From: an uncultured Clostridia bacterium
Lineage (GTDB): Bacteria; Bacillota; Clostridia; Christensenellales; Pumilibacteraceae
Length of the DNA: 26,961 bases
NCBI GenBank assembly: GCA_934277845.1
Contig: CAKQVV010000010.1
Location: 1-26,961 of the forward strand
Direction: 5' to 3'
A model generated the notes under the pieces. The model saw nothing but the letters and a program-made list of their open reading frames with translations. It was not told the DNA's origin and did not search any database. Positions 1 through 7,321 of the stretch are shown here, one piece after another; positions within the stretch are counted from its first letter, which is position 1, and every line of letters starts with the position of its first letter. A program made the translations under genes and the position numbers.

Positions 1-44
1 GGACACTTTCGGTTGTGTCCCGGACCCCGCAACTCTTTTAAGGT

Positions 45-135
45 CGGAAATGGAAATAGTATGGTTGTCGCGTGACGAATGCAGAATTTATTTAAAATTT
101 AACGCTCACTTGCCGTCTTACCTTGTCATTCAAAG
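45..135. repeat. Degenerate copy of the dispersed intergenic element seen at 11620-11829
   Basis: Positions 90-135 align with 11741-11787 at roughly 80% identity by eye. They share an AT-rich start (ATTTAAAAT), AACGC, CCGT, TTACCT and GTCATTCA in the same order and spacing. A weaker match extends left to about position 45 (ATAGT..TGG). The 5' arm that would complete the inner palindrome has decayed here. No ribosome binding site or credible gene covers it. Confidence 0.6.
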
Positions 136-173
136 AAACAGCCGTATGGTTAAGTTCGGCTGTTTCTTTGAAT
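128..173. repeat. 17-bp perfect inverted repeat (hairpin) downstream of cysK
   Basis: The arms at 128-144 and 157-173 (ATTCAAAGAAACAGCCG and its exact complement) enclose a 12-nt loop. It lies about 40 nt past the cysK stop and would fold in the cysK transcript. No U-run follows the stem, so it is not a classical intrinsic terminator. It could act as a 3'-end stabiliser or belong to the adjacent repeat element. Confidence 0.75.
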
Positions 174-213
174 ACTCTGCCTAGAACGAATACTATCACT
201 TAATACTCCCCCG

Positions 214-1137
214 CTACTCCTCGTACAGGTCGGTGGACAGGTAGCGGTCGCCGCCGTCGGGAAGGAAAACGAGAACGCGCGAGCCGGGATGAGCGCGCAA
301 AATCTTTTCGCCGGCGAAAAGTGCCGCGCCGCCCGAAACACCGCATGTAAAGCCTTCGGTTTTGCCGAGAAGCCGGGCAGAGGCATAGGCTTCCTCGGTG
401 GTGACGGCGATAATATCGTCGATTACCGATCTGTCGAGTACTGCGGGCACGAAGTTCGCGCCGATGCCCTGCAACTTGTGCGGACCTGCAACGCCTTTAC
501 CGAGCAGCGGCGAATCGGCAGGTTCGACAGCCGCGACTTTAAGCCCCGGGATAAGCGGTTTCAACGCTTCCCCAACGCCCGAAATCGTGCCGCCGGTGCC
601 CACGCCCGCGACGAAATAGTCGAGTTTGCCGTCAAGGTCGTTCATTATTTCTTTTGCGGTGGTCGCGCGGTGGGCGGCGGGATTCGCCGGATTTACGAAC
701 TGTCCCGCGATAACCGAACCGGGAATTTCGGCGTGTAGTGCGTTCGCCTTATTAACCGCGCCGTTCATGCCCTCTTTGGCGGGAGTAAGCACGAGTTCCG
801 CGCCGAGCGCGGCGAGAATCTTGCGCCGCTCGACGCTCATGGACTCGGGCATCGTGAGAATCAGCCGATATCCTCTCACCGCGCAAGCCATGGCTAGTCC
901 TATGCCCGTATTGCCGCTGGTGGGTTCGATAACCGTGCCGCCGGGCGCAAGACTGCCGTCTTTTTCCGCCAGGTCCAGCATCGCAATTCCTATTCTGTCC
1001 TTTGCCGAGCCGTTGGGATTGAAACTCTCGATCTTGACCAGCAGTTCGCCGTCGAGTCCTTTCGCCTTTTGGTAACGGCTCGCCCGCACCACCGGCGTTT
1101 TTCCTATAAGTTCGGTAATATCGTCGTAAATTTTCAT
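214..1137 (-). CDS. cysK: Cysteine synthase A (O-acetylserine sulfhydrylase)
   Basis: A PLP enzyme that condenses O-acetylserine with sulfide to give cysteine and acetate in the cytoplasm. The 307-aa product has the usual length for CysK. Visible motifs are the PLP lysine in NGSAKDR (Lys46), the substrate loop PTSGNTG (about 72-78), and the phosphate-binding GVGTGGT (178-184). The ATG is preceded by AGGAGGAGA, which fixes the start. A TATAAT lies 26-31 nt upstream, but I see no good -35 partner. It is monocistronic: a terminator-like hairpin separates it from gpmI upstream, and no cysE neighbour is present. CysM or cystathionine beta-synthase is less likely because the protein is short and lacks a CBS domain. 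Confidence 0.95.
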   Translation of the reverse strand: MKIYDDITELIGKTPVVRASRYQKAKGLDGELLVKIESFNPNGSAKDRIGIAMLDLAEKDGSLAPGGTVIEPTSGNTGIGLAMACAVRGYRLILTMPESMSVERRKILAALGAELVLTPAKEGMNGAVNKANALHAEIPGSVIAGQFVNPANPAAHRATTAKEIMNDLDGKLDYFVAGVGTGGTISGVGEALKPLIPGLKVAAVEPADSPLLGKGVAGPHKLQGIGANFVPAVLDRSVIDDIIAVTTEEAYASARLLGKTEGFTCGVSGGAALFAGEKILRAHPGSRVLVFLPDGGDRYLSTDLYEE

Positions 1138-1173
1138 AATTCTCTCCTCCTGCCTATATACCGATTATACGCA

Positions 1174-1205
1174 AAACGAGGCTCGCGCGTTCGCAAGCCC
1201 CGTTT
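1174..1205 (-). terminator. Probable intrinsic terminator of tpiA-gpmI
   Basis: Read on the minus strand just past the gpmI stop, AAACGGGGCT pairs with AGCCTCGTTT (one G.U pair) around a 12-nt loop and ends in a short T-run (TTTT). The U-tract is short, so the strength is uncertain. Confidence 0.6.
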
Positions 1206-1214
1206 CCGTTTTCA

Positions 1215-2738
1215 CTATTTCTTTTCGATAAGACTTGCTCCTTCCATTTCGTCGGGCTTGTGTACGCCCATGACGTCCAAAAGCGTGGGAGCCACGTCGC
1301 AAAGCGCGCCGGTCTTTTTGAGTTCGGCGTGAGCGTACTTGTCGCCCGCGACGATGAACGGCACGAGGTTGGTCGTGTGCGAAGTGCAGGGCGAGCCGTC
1401 GTCAAAGCACATTTGCTCGGCGTTGCCGTGGTCGGCGGTGACGAGCGCGGTGCCGCCGGTCGCCTGAATTGCGGGAACGAGTCTGGACAGACATTCGTCC
1501 ACGGTCCTGACGGCTTTTACCGCCGCGTCGAACACGCCGGTGTGACCGACCATGTCGCAGTTTGCGAAGTTAAGGATCAGTACGTCCACGTTGCCCACAA
1601 CTTCGAGAGCCTTTTCGGTGACTTCGGGCGCGCTCATTTCGGGTTGAAGGTCATAGGTAGCAACTTTCGGGCTGGCGACCAGCACGCGCTGTTCGCCCGC
1701 GTTGGGCTGTTCCACGCCGCCGTTGAAGAAGAACGTAACGTGCGCGTATTTCTCGGTTTCGGCGACTCTCGCCTGCGTCAATCCCTGCTTTGCGAGGTAT
1801 TCGCCCAGCGTATTGTCGAGGTGCTTCGGTCCGAACGCGGTGTGAATACCGGTGAAGGTCGCGTCGTACTGCGTCATGCCGACGTAGTAAACGGGCTTGT
1901 ACCCGCCGGTGCGCTCGAAACTGTCGAAATCGGGGTAAATTGCCGCTCGCGTGATTTCTCTTGCGCGGTCGGAACGGAAGTTGTAGAAAATAATGCTGTC
2001 GTTTGCGTTTACGCCCTTGTAGTCGCCCACGACAATAGGCTCGATAAACTCGTCGTAAACCTTTTTGTCGTAGGACGCGCGGACTCCTTCTTCCGCGGTG
2101 GCGTAGTGCGCGCCGATGCCGGCGAACACGCCGTCGTAACCTTTTTTAACGCGCTCCCAGCGGTTGTCGCGATCCATATAGTAATATCTGCCCTCGACCG
2201 TGGCGATCTTGCCCACGCCGAGTTTTTTGATTTCCGCCTCGGTTTCCGCGATGTATTTTACCGCGCTGTCGGGCGGCACGTCTCTGCCGTCGGTCACGCA
2301 GTGAACGTACACGGTCCTGACGTCGTTACGCTTTGCAAGTTCCAGCAACGCGAACAGGTGCGAAATGCAACTGTGGACGCCGCCGTCGGACAGAAGTCCC
2401 ACGAGATGAAGCGCGGTGCCGTATTTTTTCACGTTGTCGATTGCGCCGACGAACGCGGGGTTGGTGAAGAAATCGCCGTCCTCGATCGCCTTGTCGATAC
2501 GGGTGATGTCCTGATAGACGACTCTGCCCGCGCCGAGGTTGAGGTGTCCGACTTCGCTGTTGCCCATCTGACCTGCGGGAAGTCCGACCGCCCTGCCGCT
2601 CGCCTCGATAAACGTGTAGGGGTACTTCGCCATAAGGCTCCTGATATAGGGCGTGCCGGCTGCGATAACCGCGTTGCCCTTTTCTTCTTTTCTCCAGCCG
2701 AAACCGTCCATTATAATAATTGCGTCTGTTTTTTTCAT
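1215..2738 (-). CDS. gpmI: 2,3-bisphosphoglycerate-independent phosphoglycerate mutase
   Basis: Interconverts 3- and 2-phosphoglycerate in lower glycolysis, using two Mn ions and a phosphoserine intermediate. The 507 aa match the iPGM family length. The N-terminal metal Asp lies in IIMDGFGW (Asp11). The catalytic serine is in MGNSEVGHLNLGAGR (Ser61). The C-terminal phosphatase-fold metal site TADHGNAEQM is present, as is the late CTSHTTNLVPF motif. The ATG is preceded by GGGAG at suitable spacing. It lies 59 nt downstream of tpiA on the same strand, so the two are very likely co-transcribed from the promoter at 3630-3658. gap and pgk, the frequent partners, are not in the window. Confidence 0.96.
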   Translation of the reverse strand: MKKTDAIIIMDGFGWRKEEKGNAVIAAGTPYIRSLMAKYPYTFIEASGRAVGLPAGQMGNSEVGHLNLGAGRVVYQDITRIDKAIEDGDFFTNPAFVGAIDNVKKYGTALHLVGLLSDGGVHSCISHLFALLELAKRNDVRTVYVHCVTDGRDVPPDSAVKYIAETEAEIKKLGVGKIATVEGRYYYMDRDNRWERVKKGYDGVFAGIGAHYATAEEGVRASYDKKVYDEFIEPIVVGDYKGVNANDSIIFYNFRSDRAREITRAAIYPDFDSFERTGGYKPVYYVGMTQYDATFTGIHTAFGPKHLDNTLGEYLAKQGLTQARVAETEKYAHVTFFFNGGVEQPNAGEQRVLVASPKVATYDLQPEMSAPEVTEKALEVVGNVDVLILNFANCDMVGHTGVFDAAVKAVRTVDECLSRLVPAIQATGGTALVTADHGNAEQMCFDDGSPCTSHTTNLVPFIVAGDKYAHAELKKTGALCDVAPTLLDVMGVHKPDEMEGASLIEKK

Positions 2739-2797
2739 TGTATTAACTCCCGTGAAAGGGCGACCGTTTTACCGCCCGCCCTCTCATAAACGTTATA

Positions 2798-3559
2798 TTA
2801 TGCCTTTACGCCCGATTTCACGACGATCGAGAAATCCTCGGCTTTCAGCGACGCGCCGCCGATCAGTCCGCCGTCGATGTCGCTCATTGCCATCAGTTCC
2901 GCGGCGTTCTTTGCGTTCATGCTTCCGCCGTACTGAATACGCACGCGATTAGCGACCACTCTGCCGTACTTTTTGGCAAGCGTTTTTCTGATAAACCTGA
3001 TGGTGTCGTTTGCCTGCTCGGCGGTAGCGGTCTTGCCGGTGCCGATTGCCCAGACGGGTTCGTAAGCCACGACGATCTTCTTTGCGTCCTCGTCGGAAAT
3101 ACCCTCGAACGCGCCGTTTATCTGCTTGTAAAGCACGCTCTCGGTGAAGCCGCCTTCGCGCTCGTCCAGCGTTTCGCCCACGCAAACGATAGGTTTAAGA
3201 TTGTATTTAAGCGCCTGCACGGTACGCTTGTTTACAGTTTCGTCGGTTTCGCCGAAGTACTGGCGACGTTCGCTGTGTCCGATGACGACGTATTCCGCGC
3301 CCGCCTCGATCAGCATGCTCGCGCTGATTTCGCCGGTAAACGCGCCCTTGTCCGCCCAGGAAACGTTCTGTGCGCCCACGCGAATCTTGCTGCCCTTGAC
3401 GAGTTTCTTGACTTTTTCGATGTCGGTAAACGGAACGCATACGACTACGTCAACGCCCTTTACTTCCTTAACGAGCGGTTTGAGCGCGGTGAGAAGCGTT
3501 TCCGCTTCCGCTTTGGTGTTGTTCATCTTCCAGTTGCCTGCGATTATAGGCTTTCTCAT
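2798..3559 (-). CDS. tpiA: Triosephosphate isomerase
   Basis: Interconverts dihydroxyacetone phosphate and glyceraldehyde-3-phosphate. The 253-aa product has the family length. Active-site residues are all visible: Lys11 in AGNWKMN, His95 in VIGHSERRQYFGETD, and Glu167 in VAYEPVWAIGTGK, which runs into the flexible loop. The phosphate-binding YGGSMN sits near the C-terminus. AAGGAG stands 8-9 nt before the ATG. It is the first gene of tpiA-gpmI, with a near-consensus promoter about 70 nt upstream. Confidence 0.97.
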   Translation of the reverse strand: MRKPIIAGNWKMNNTKAEAETLLTALKPLVKEVKGVDVVVCVPFTDIEKVKKLVKGSKIRVGAQNVSWADKGAFTGEISASMLIEAGAEYVVIGHSERRQYFGETDETVNKRTVQALKYNLKPIVCVGETLDEREGGFTESVLYKQINGAFEGISDEDAKKIVVAYEPVWAIGTGKTATAEQANDTIRFIRKTLAKKYGRVVANRVRIQYGGSMNAKNAAELMAMSDIDGGLIGGASLKAEDFSIVVKSGVKA

Positions 3560-3629
3560 AAGATTTATCTCCTTAAAGAATTACTTTCATTTTTATGTCA
3601 ATCGGGATATTTCTCTCCGACCGAAGTCT

Positions 3630-3658
3630 ATTATATAATTTACCGTCGCGGTTTTCAA
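3630..3658 (-). promoter_or_regulatory. Sigma-A-type promoter for tpiA-gpmI
   Basis: On the minus strand TTGAAA (3653-3658) and TATAAT (3630-3635) are separated by exactly 17 nt. The expected start lies about 65 nt before the tpiA ATG. It separates this transcript from the upstream mrnC-thyA-folA-rlmB operon. Confidence 0.8.
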
Positions 3659-3666
3659 GCGAATTG

Positions 3667-3680
3667 CGCCCGAAAACGCG
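3667..3680. repeat. Copy 1 of the 14-mer CGCCCGAAAACGCG
   Basis: This 14-mer also occurs at 10759-10772 and 13067-13080, each time a few to about 40 nt downstream of the stop codon of a minus-strand gene (here rlmB). Function unknown. Confidence 0.5.
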
Positions 3681-3688
3681 ATTTTTCG

Positions 3689-4417
3689 TTATTTTTCAAA
3701 ATTCTGACGGATATACTCATAGGCAACAACGCCCGCCGCGACCGACGCGTTGAGCGAGTTGACCTTGCCGCGCATGGGCAGCGCGACCACTCCGTCGCAT
3801 TTTTCGCGGGTGAGCCGTTTTACACCGCTGCCTTCGCCGCCGATAACGAACGCTGCCGCGCCCGTAAGTTTTGTCTTGTAAATATTCTCCCCGTCCATAT
3901 CCGCCGCGTATACCCACACGTTTTTGGCTTTGAGTTCGTCGATCGCGTCGTTGACGTTGGTGACCTTTGCCACGCGGATATGCTCCGCCGCTCCCGCCGA
4001 AACCTTGACTACCGTATCGTTGACCGACACGCTGCGGTGCCGCGGAATAATCACGCCGTGCGCGCCCGTACACTCCGCTACCCTTAAAATACTGCCGAGG
4101 TTGTGCGGATCTTCCACGCCGTCGAGAATAAACAAAAACGGAGCCTCGCCTTTTTCTTCGGCATAAGCCAGAATATCGTCGAGTTCGCAGTATTTAAAGT
4201 CGGTGACTTCGGCAACGAAGCCCTGATGCTTCTTGCCGCCGGTTTCGCGGTCGAGTACTTCTTTGTCATAGAAAAAGACCTTGATGCCGCGCGATTTCGC
4301 GTCGTCGATGATGCGCTGCGCGCCCACGTCTTTTTGTCCCTTCGCCGCGACAAGACGGTCGATGGTGTTGCCCGATTTGATTGCCTCGGACACGGCGTTT
4401 CTACCGTAAATCTTCAT
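3689..4417 (-). CDS. rlmB: 23S rRNA (guanosine-2'-O)-methyltransferase, TrmH/RlmB family
   Basis: A SpoU/TrmH-type SPOUT methyltransferase, expected to 2'-O-methylate a 23S rRNA guanosine (G2251 in E. coli numbering) with SAM. The 242 aa comprise a short N-terminal substrate-binding domain (MKIYGRNAVSEAI), then the three SPOUT motifs. These are DPHNLGSILR with the catalytic Asn/Arg, FVIGGEGSGV, and LPMRGKVNSLNASVAAGV, which form the knot. AAGGAAAT precedes the ATG. It starts 12 nt after folA and is the last gene of the mrnC-thyA-folA-rlmB unit. The exact modified base cannot be read from the sequence; a TrmH-like tRNA target is the alternative. Confidence 0.9.
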   Translation of the reverse strand: MKIYGRNAVSEAIKSGNTIDRLVAAKGQKDVGAQRIIDDAKSRGIKVFFYDKEVLDRETGGKKHQGFVAEVTDFKYCELDDILAYAEEKGEAPFLFILDGVEDPHNLGSILRVAECTGAHGVIIPRHRSVSVNDTVVKVSAGAAEHIRVAKVTNVNDAIDELKAKNVWVYAADMDGENIYKTKLTGAAAFVIGGEGSGVKRLTREKCDGVVALPMRGKVNSLNASVAAGVVAYEYIRQNFEK

Positions 4418-4429
4418 TTTTATATTTCC

Positions 4430-4951
4430 TTATTCTTGGTTTTGCCTGAAAAAGTCCAGCGGAGCATGGTTGCGGTACGTCGTAAATCTTATCACGATAC
4501 CTTCCGTTTCGATGGGCGCGGTCACTTTGACGCATTCCCATTCCGGCTTTTCGTCGAGATTGTCGAAAAACACCGCCGCGGCGCCGTCGGCGTTCACTTT
4601 GGTGACGAGCGCTTCGCCGCAATACGGCAGCATGGTGTGATAGAACATCGCGCCGCCGATAACGAAAATATCCTCGTCGATATAATTTCCGAGCGCTTCG
4701 CGCATTTCGTCCAAAGATTCGACGATAACGCAGTCGTCGCGCTTTTCTCCGCCGGGATAAAGGACGACGTTGGTGCGCCTCGGGAGCGGATTGCCGCCCG
4801 GAAAGGATTTAAGCGTGTTGCTGCCCATTATCACTACTTTGCCGAGCGTGGTTTCGCGGAAAAACTTCATGTCCGCGGGAAGATGAAACAAAAGGTCGTT
4901 GTTCTTGCCGATGCCCCAGTTCTTGTCCACGGCTACTATCGCTCTTATCAT
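4430..4951 (-). CDS. folA: Dihydrofolate reductase
   Basis: Reduces dihydrofolate to tetrahydrofolate with NADPH, recycling the DHF made by ThyA. The 173 aa contain the N-terminal AVDKNWGIGKNNDLLFHLP, the proton-donor Asp in LPADMKFF, the cofactor-loop VIMGSNTLKSFPGG, and the VIGGAMFY glycine pair. The usual Arg/Lys pair after VIMG (MGRK/T) is Ser-Asn here, a modest deviation in the NADPH phosphate-binding loop. Its ATG overlaps the thyA stop by 4 nt (ATGA), with GAGGTGG inside thyA as ribosome binding site, so translation is probably coupled. Confidence 0.93.
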   Translation of the reverse strand: MIRAIVAVDKNWGIGKNNDLLFHLPADMKFFRETTLGKVVIMGSNTLKSFPGGNPLPRRTNVVLYPGGEKRDDCVIVESLDEMREALGNYIDEDIFVIGGAMFYHTMLPYCGEALVTKVNADGAAAVFFDNLDEKPEWECVKVTAPIETEGIVIRFTTYRNHAPLDFFRQNQE

Positions 4952-5778
4952 ATTGCCACCTCTATTTTCTTGCCGAGCGGCGTGTATTTGTAGTCGACGA
5001 GTTCGAAATCGTCGACCTTAAAGTCGTAAAAGTCCGTAACGTCGCGCTTTAATATCAGTTTGGGCGCGGCGTACTGCGGACGAGAAAAAAGTTCCTCGCA
5101 GATCGGAATATGGCGGTCGTAAACGTGCGCGTCGGCGACGACATGGACGAGTTCGCCCGGGACAAGTCCGGAAACTTTCGCCATCATAATAAGGAGTACC
5201 GCGTACTGCACGACGTTCCAGTTGTTCGCCGTCAGCATGTCCTGCGAACGCTGATTGAGTATCGCGTTGAGTCTGTTGCCCGTGACGTTGAACGTCATCG
5301 AGTAGGCGCACGGATAAAGGTTCATTTCGTGAAGGTCGGCGTGGACGTAGATATTCGTCATTATTCTGCGCGAGTACGGATTGTGACCGAGGTCGAAAAG
5401 CACTCTGTCCACCTGATCGAATTCGCCCTCGGGGTACTTGTGCTTTACGCCGAGTTGGTAACCGTAAGCCTTGCCGATCGAGCCGCTCTCGTCCGCCCAC
5501 GAGTCCCAGATATGCGAATTAAGGTCGCGGACGTTGTTGCTCTTTTTCTGCCAGATCCAAAGAATCTCGTCCACCGCCGCCGCGAAGTTGGTTTTTCTCA
5601 CGGTTATTATCGGGAACTCTTCCGATAAGTCATAGCGGTTCACCAGGCAGAATTTTTTGACGGTGTGCGCGGGCGTACCGTCTTCCCAGTGCGGGCGCAC
5701 GGGGATATCCTTATCCGACCAGCCGGTCGAAATAATGTCTTTCAGGTTCGATATAAACAGTTTGTCGGCTCTACTCAT
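4948..5778 (-). CDS. thyA: Thymidylate synthase (ThyA, folate-dependent)
   Basis: Methylates dUMP to dTMP using methylenetetrahydrofolate, releasing dihydrofolate. The 276-aa product is of the B. subtilis ThyA type rather than the E. coli type: GTPAHT near the N-terminus, LWIWQKKSN, GYQLG, and the C-terminal DFYDFKVDDFELVDYKY. The catalytic Cys lies in LYPCAYSMTF, and the following His of the common PCH motif is Ala. QRSQDM holds the phosphate-binding Arg-Ser, and WNVVQYAVLL carries the conserved Asn. GGAGGT precedes the ATG inside the end of mrnC. It is coupled to folA, as expected for a DHF-producing enzyme. Confidence 0.94.
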   Translation of the reverse strand: MSRADKLFISNLKDIISTGWSDKDIPVRPHWEDGTPAHTVKKFCLVNRYDLSEEFPIITVRKTNFAAAVDEILWIWQKKSNNVRDLNSHIWDSWADESGSIGKAYGYQLGVKHKYPEGEFDQVDRVLFDLGHNPYSRRIMTNIYVHADLHEMNLYPCAYSMTFNVTGNRLNAILNQRSQDMLTANNWNVVQYAVLLIMMAKVSGLVPGELVHVVADAHVYDRHIPICEELFSRPQYAAPKLILKRDVTDFYDFKVDDFELVDYKYTPLGKKIEVAI

Positions 5779-6172
5779 CGCCGCTACCTCCGTCGATTAT
5801 TTCGGTGCATTTTTGCATAATATCGTTCAGCCGTTCGTTCTGCTCCGTCAGCCTCAAAAAGCCGAACACGCCTTCGAGCGCGGTCGCTTTTTTGTAGTCC
5901 GAAAGCGCGGCATTCTTCGCGTGCGAAGGGTTGTGACAGTTCCGGCAACGCCTTGCGACTTCTTTTTCTTCGTCGGTGAGAAACGGCGCAATTCCTTCCA
6001 GCATTTTCGCCTGCGCAGCCGCGCAAACGTAGTCGCTTGCCATTTTATGCAGCCTGCCCGACTTGCAGTCGTGTTCCGTCACGAGTTTTTCGCGGACGAA
6101 CAGCGTGAATACCGCGTCGCCTAAGAACGCCAGCGTGAGCGAATTGAGTTGTGTCGCGTCTTTGTTTTCCAT
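5771..6172 (-). CDS. mrnC: Mini-ribonuclease III
   Basis: A dimeric RNase III-like nuclease without a dsRNA-binding domain that matures 23S rRNA ends in Bacillota. The product is 133 aa from ATG at 6172; a GTG at 6190 would add six residues. LAFLGDAVFTLFVREKL carries the catalytic Asp region. The family pattern continues with LHKMASDYVCAAAQA, LTDEEKEVARRCRN (RGRN in most relatives), and KKATALEGVFGFL with its acidic residue. There is no clear Shine-Dalgarno before either start. A TACAAT box ends only about 8 nt before the ATG, so a very short leader is possible. Its 3' end overlaps thyA by 8 nt. Confidence 0.88.
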   Translation of the reverse strand: MENKDATQLNSLTLAFLGDAVFTLFVREKLVTEHDCKSGRLHKMASDYVCAAAQAKMLEGIAPFLTDEEKEVARRCRNCHNPSHAKNAALSDYKKATALEGVFGFLRLTEQNERLNDIMQKCTEIIDGGSGDE

Positions 6173-6372
6173 ACGGAAATATTGTATCACATTTCCGACT
6201 CAAAAAAAAGCAAAAACGCGGTGCATAGCGAAACTATTTGAGTTTTTTATATGTCCTGTCCGTTCGCCTTTCTTCCGTCCGCTTTTCTTCCCTCGCCGAA
6301 ACCACGCCGCAAAACCGAACAAATCATTAAAAATTCGGAACAATCCGCTATTGATTTTATGCGGCGGTTATA

Positions 6373-7221
6373 TTATACTGTTTTTGTAGTCGGATCGCCC
6401 GGGTTCGCGCCCGCGTTTTTGCGGTAACCCAACGGACTGCAACCGACGTACTTTTTGAACATCTCGCTGAAACGCTCGATGGACGAAAAACCGACGGAGT
6501 ACGCGATCTCGGTGATCGACAAGCCGTTGTCCGCTTTCAGCAGCGATTCCGCTTTCGAGATGCGGTAACGCGTAAGGTAATTATACGGCGAAACGCCCAT
6601 GGACGCGGTGAAAACGGTAGTAAAGTGCGCGCGGCTCATGCCGAGTTCGCCCGCAAGTCCCGTGACGTCGAACGGACGGAAATAGTTATACTCGATAAAT
6701 CTCGTCGCGCTCTTCACAATGTCCGGTCGCTGGGTTTTGGGGTGAAGTTCCGCGCGGATGCGCCCGAGAATTTTATAGACCAGTCCCGTCAGCGCATACG
6801 CAAGGTCTGTCACGTCGCCGGCTGTCTTGATCGTCGTTTCGAGTTCGTAAATAAGTTCTGCCGGCACGGAGAACGTATCGCCGCATCCCAGCGTCGAGTT
6901 CACCAGCGATTCGGCTTCCGATCCGCGAAAACCGATCCAGGCATACTGCCAGGGTGATGCCGCGTCGGCACGGTAATACGACAGGTTGCCGGGGCGGATC
7001 AAGAACGCCGAGTTCTTTTCGAGAGTATGCTCTTTGCCTTCCGTCGAGAAAATACCTTTACCGGTCTTTATGAAGTGCAGAAGGTAATAGTTCCTTATCG
7101 CCGGTCCGTAGGCATGCGAAGGCGCGCATTCCTCGAAACCTCCGTCGCATACTTCTATCGCTTCGCTCACGCTGTCGCCGAAAACGAAATACCCGAATAC
7201 TTTCTTTTTATCGTTGTACAT
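6373..7221 (-). CDS. AraC-family transcriptional regulator, divergent to melA
   Basis: A 282-aa regulator. The N-terminal cupin-like sugar-sensing half includes LLHFIKTGKGIFSTEGKEH, LIRPGNLSYYRAD and WQYAWIGFRG. The C-terminal double helix-turn-helix includes DVTGLAGELGMSRAHFTTVF and LSITEIAYSVGFSSIERFSE, ending YVGCSPLGYRK. ATG at 7221 is chosen because GAGGAAG lies just upstream. A longer reading from 7257 adds 12 residues without ribosome binding support. The WxYxWIxFxG pattern is common in regulators of oligosaccharide or alpha-galactoside use, and the divergent melA-like gene suggests it activates that gene. The ligand is inferred only. Confidence 0.88.
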   Translation of the reverse strand: MYNDKKKVFGYFVFGDSVSEAIEVCDGGFEECAPSHAYGPAIRNYYLLHFIKTGKGIFSTEGKEHTLEKNSAFLIRPGNLSYYRADAASPWQYAWIGFRGSEAESLVNSTLGCGDTFSVPAELIYELETTIKTAGDVTDLAYALTGLVYKILGRIRAELHPKTQRPDIVKSATRFIEYNYFRPFDVTGLAGELGMSRAHFTTVFTASMGVSPYNYLTRYRISKAESLLKADNGLSITEIAYSVGFSSIERFSEMFKKYVGCSPLGYRKNAGANPGDPTTKTV

Positions 7222-7234
7222 TATTACTTCCTCA

Positions 7235-7246
7235 CGGTTATAACCG
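7235..7246. promoter_or_regulatory. 12-bp perfect palindrome in the araC/melA intergenic region
   Basis: CGGTTATAACCG is a perfect self-complementary 12-mer, 14 nt upstream of the regulator's ATG and one base away from the next inverted repeat. It may be an operator. On the minus strand its TATAAC could also serve as a -10 box for the regulator. Confidence 0.45.
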
Positions 7247-7247
7247 C

Positions 7248-7269
7248 TTTGAAACATGAAGGTTTCAAA
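7248..7269. promoter_or_regulatory. Operator-like inverted repeat upstream of melA
   Basis: TTTGAAAC and GTTTCAAA are perfect 8-bp arms around a 6-nt spacer, located midway between the divergent starts of the AraC regulator and melA. The dyad symmetry is more typical of LacI/GntR-type sites than of AraC direct-repeat sites, so the binding protein is open. Confidence 0.5.
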
Positions 7270-7321
7270 CGCGTAAAGTATAACAAATAATTAAAAACAA
7301 GTCAAGGAGAACGAAAAAACA

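Noticed and set aside
2..178. Open plus-strand frame reaching the left window edge, possible 3' end of a gene
   Set aside because: It runs through the repeat core and the perfect hairpin, its translation shows no recognisable pattern, and a 58-codon open run is not rare in this composition.
1260..2789. 509-codon plus-strand open frame
   Set aside because: It lies antisense to gpmI, whose catalytic motifs are complete. The predicted protein has no family motif and the frame is a by-product of GC-rich codon use.
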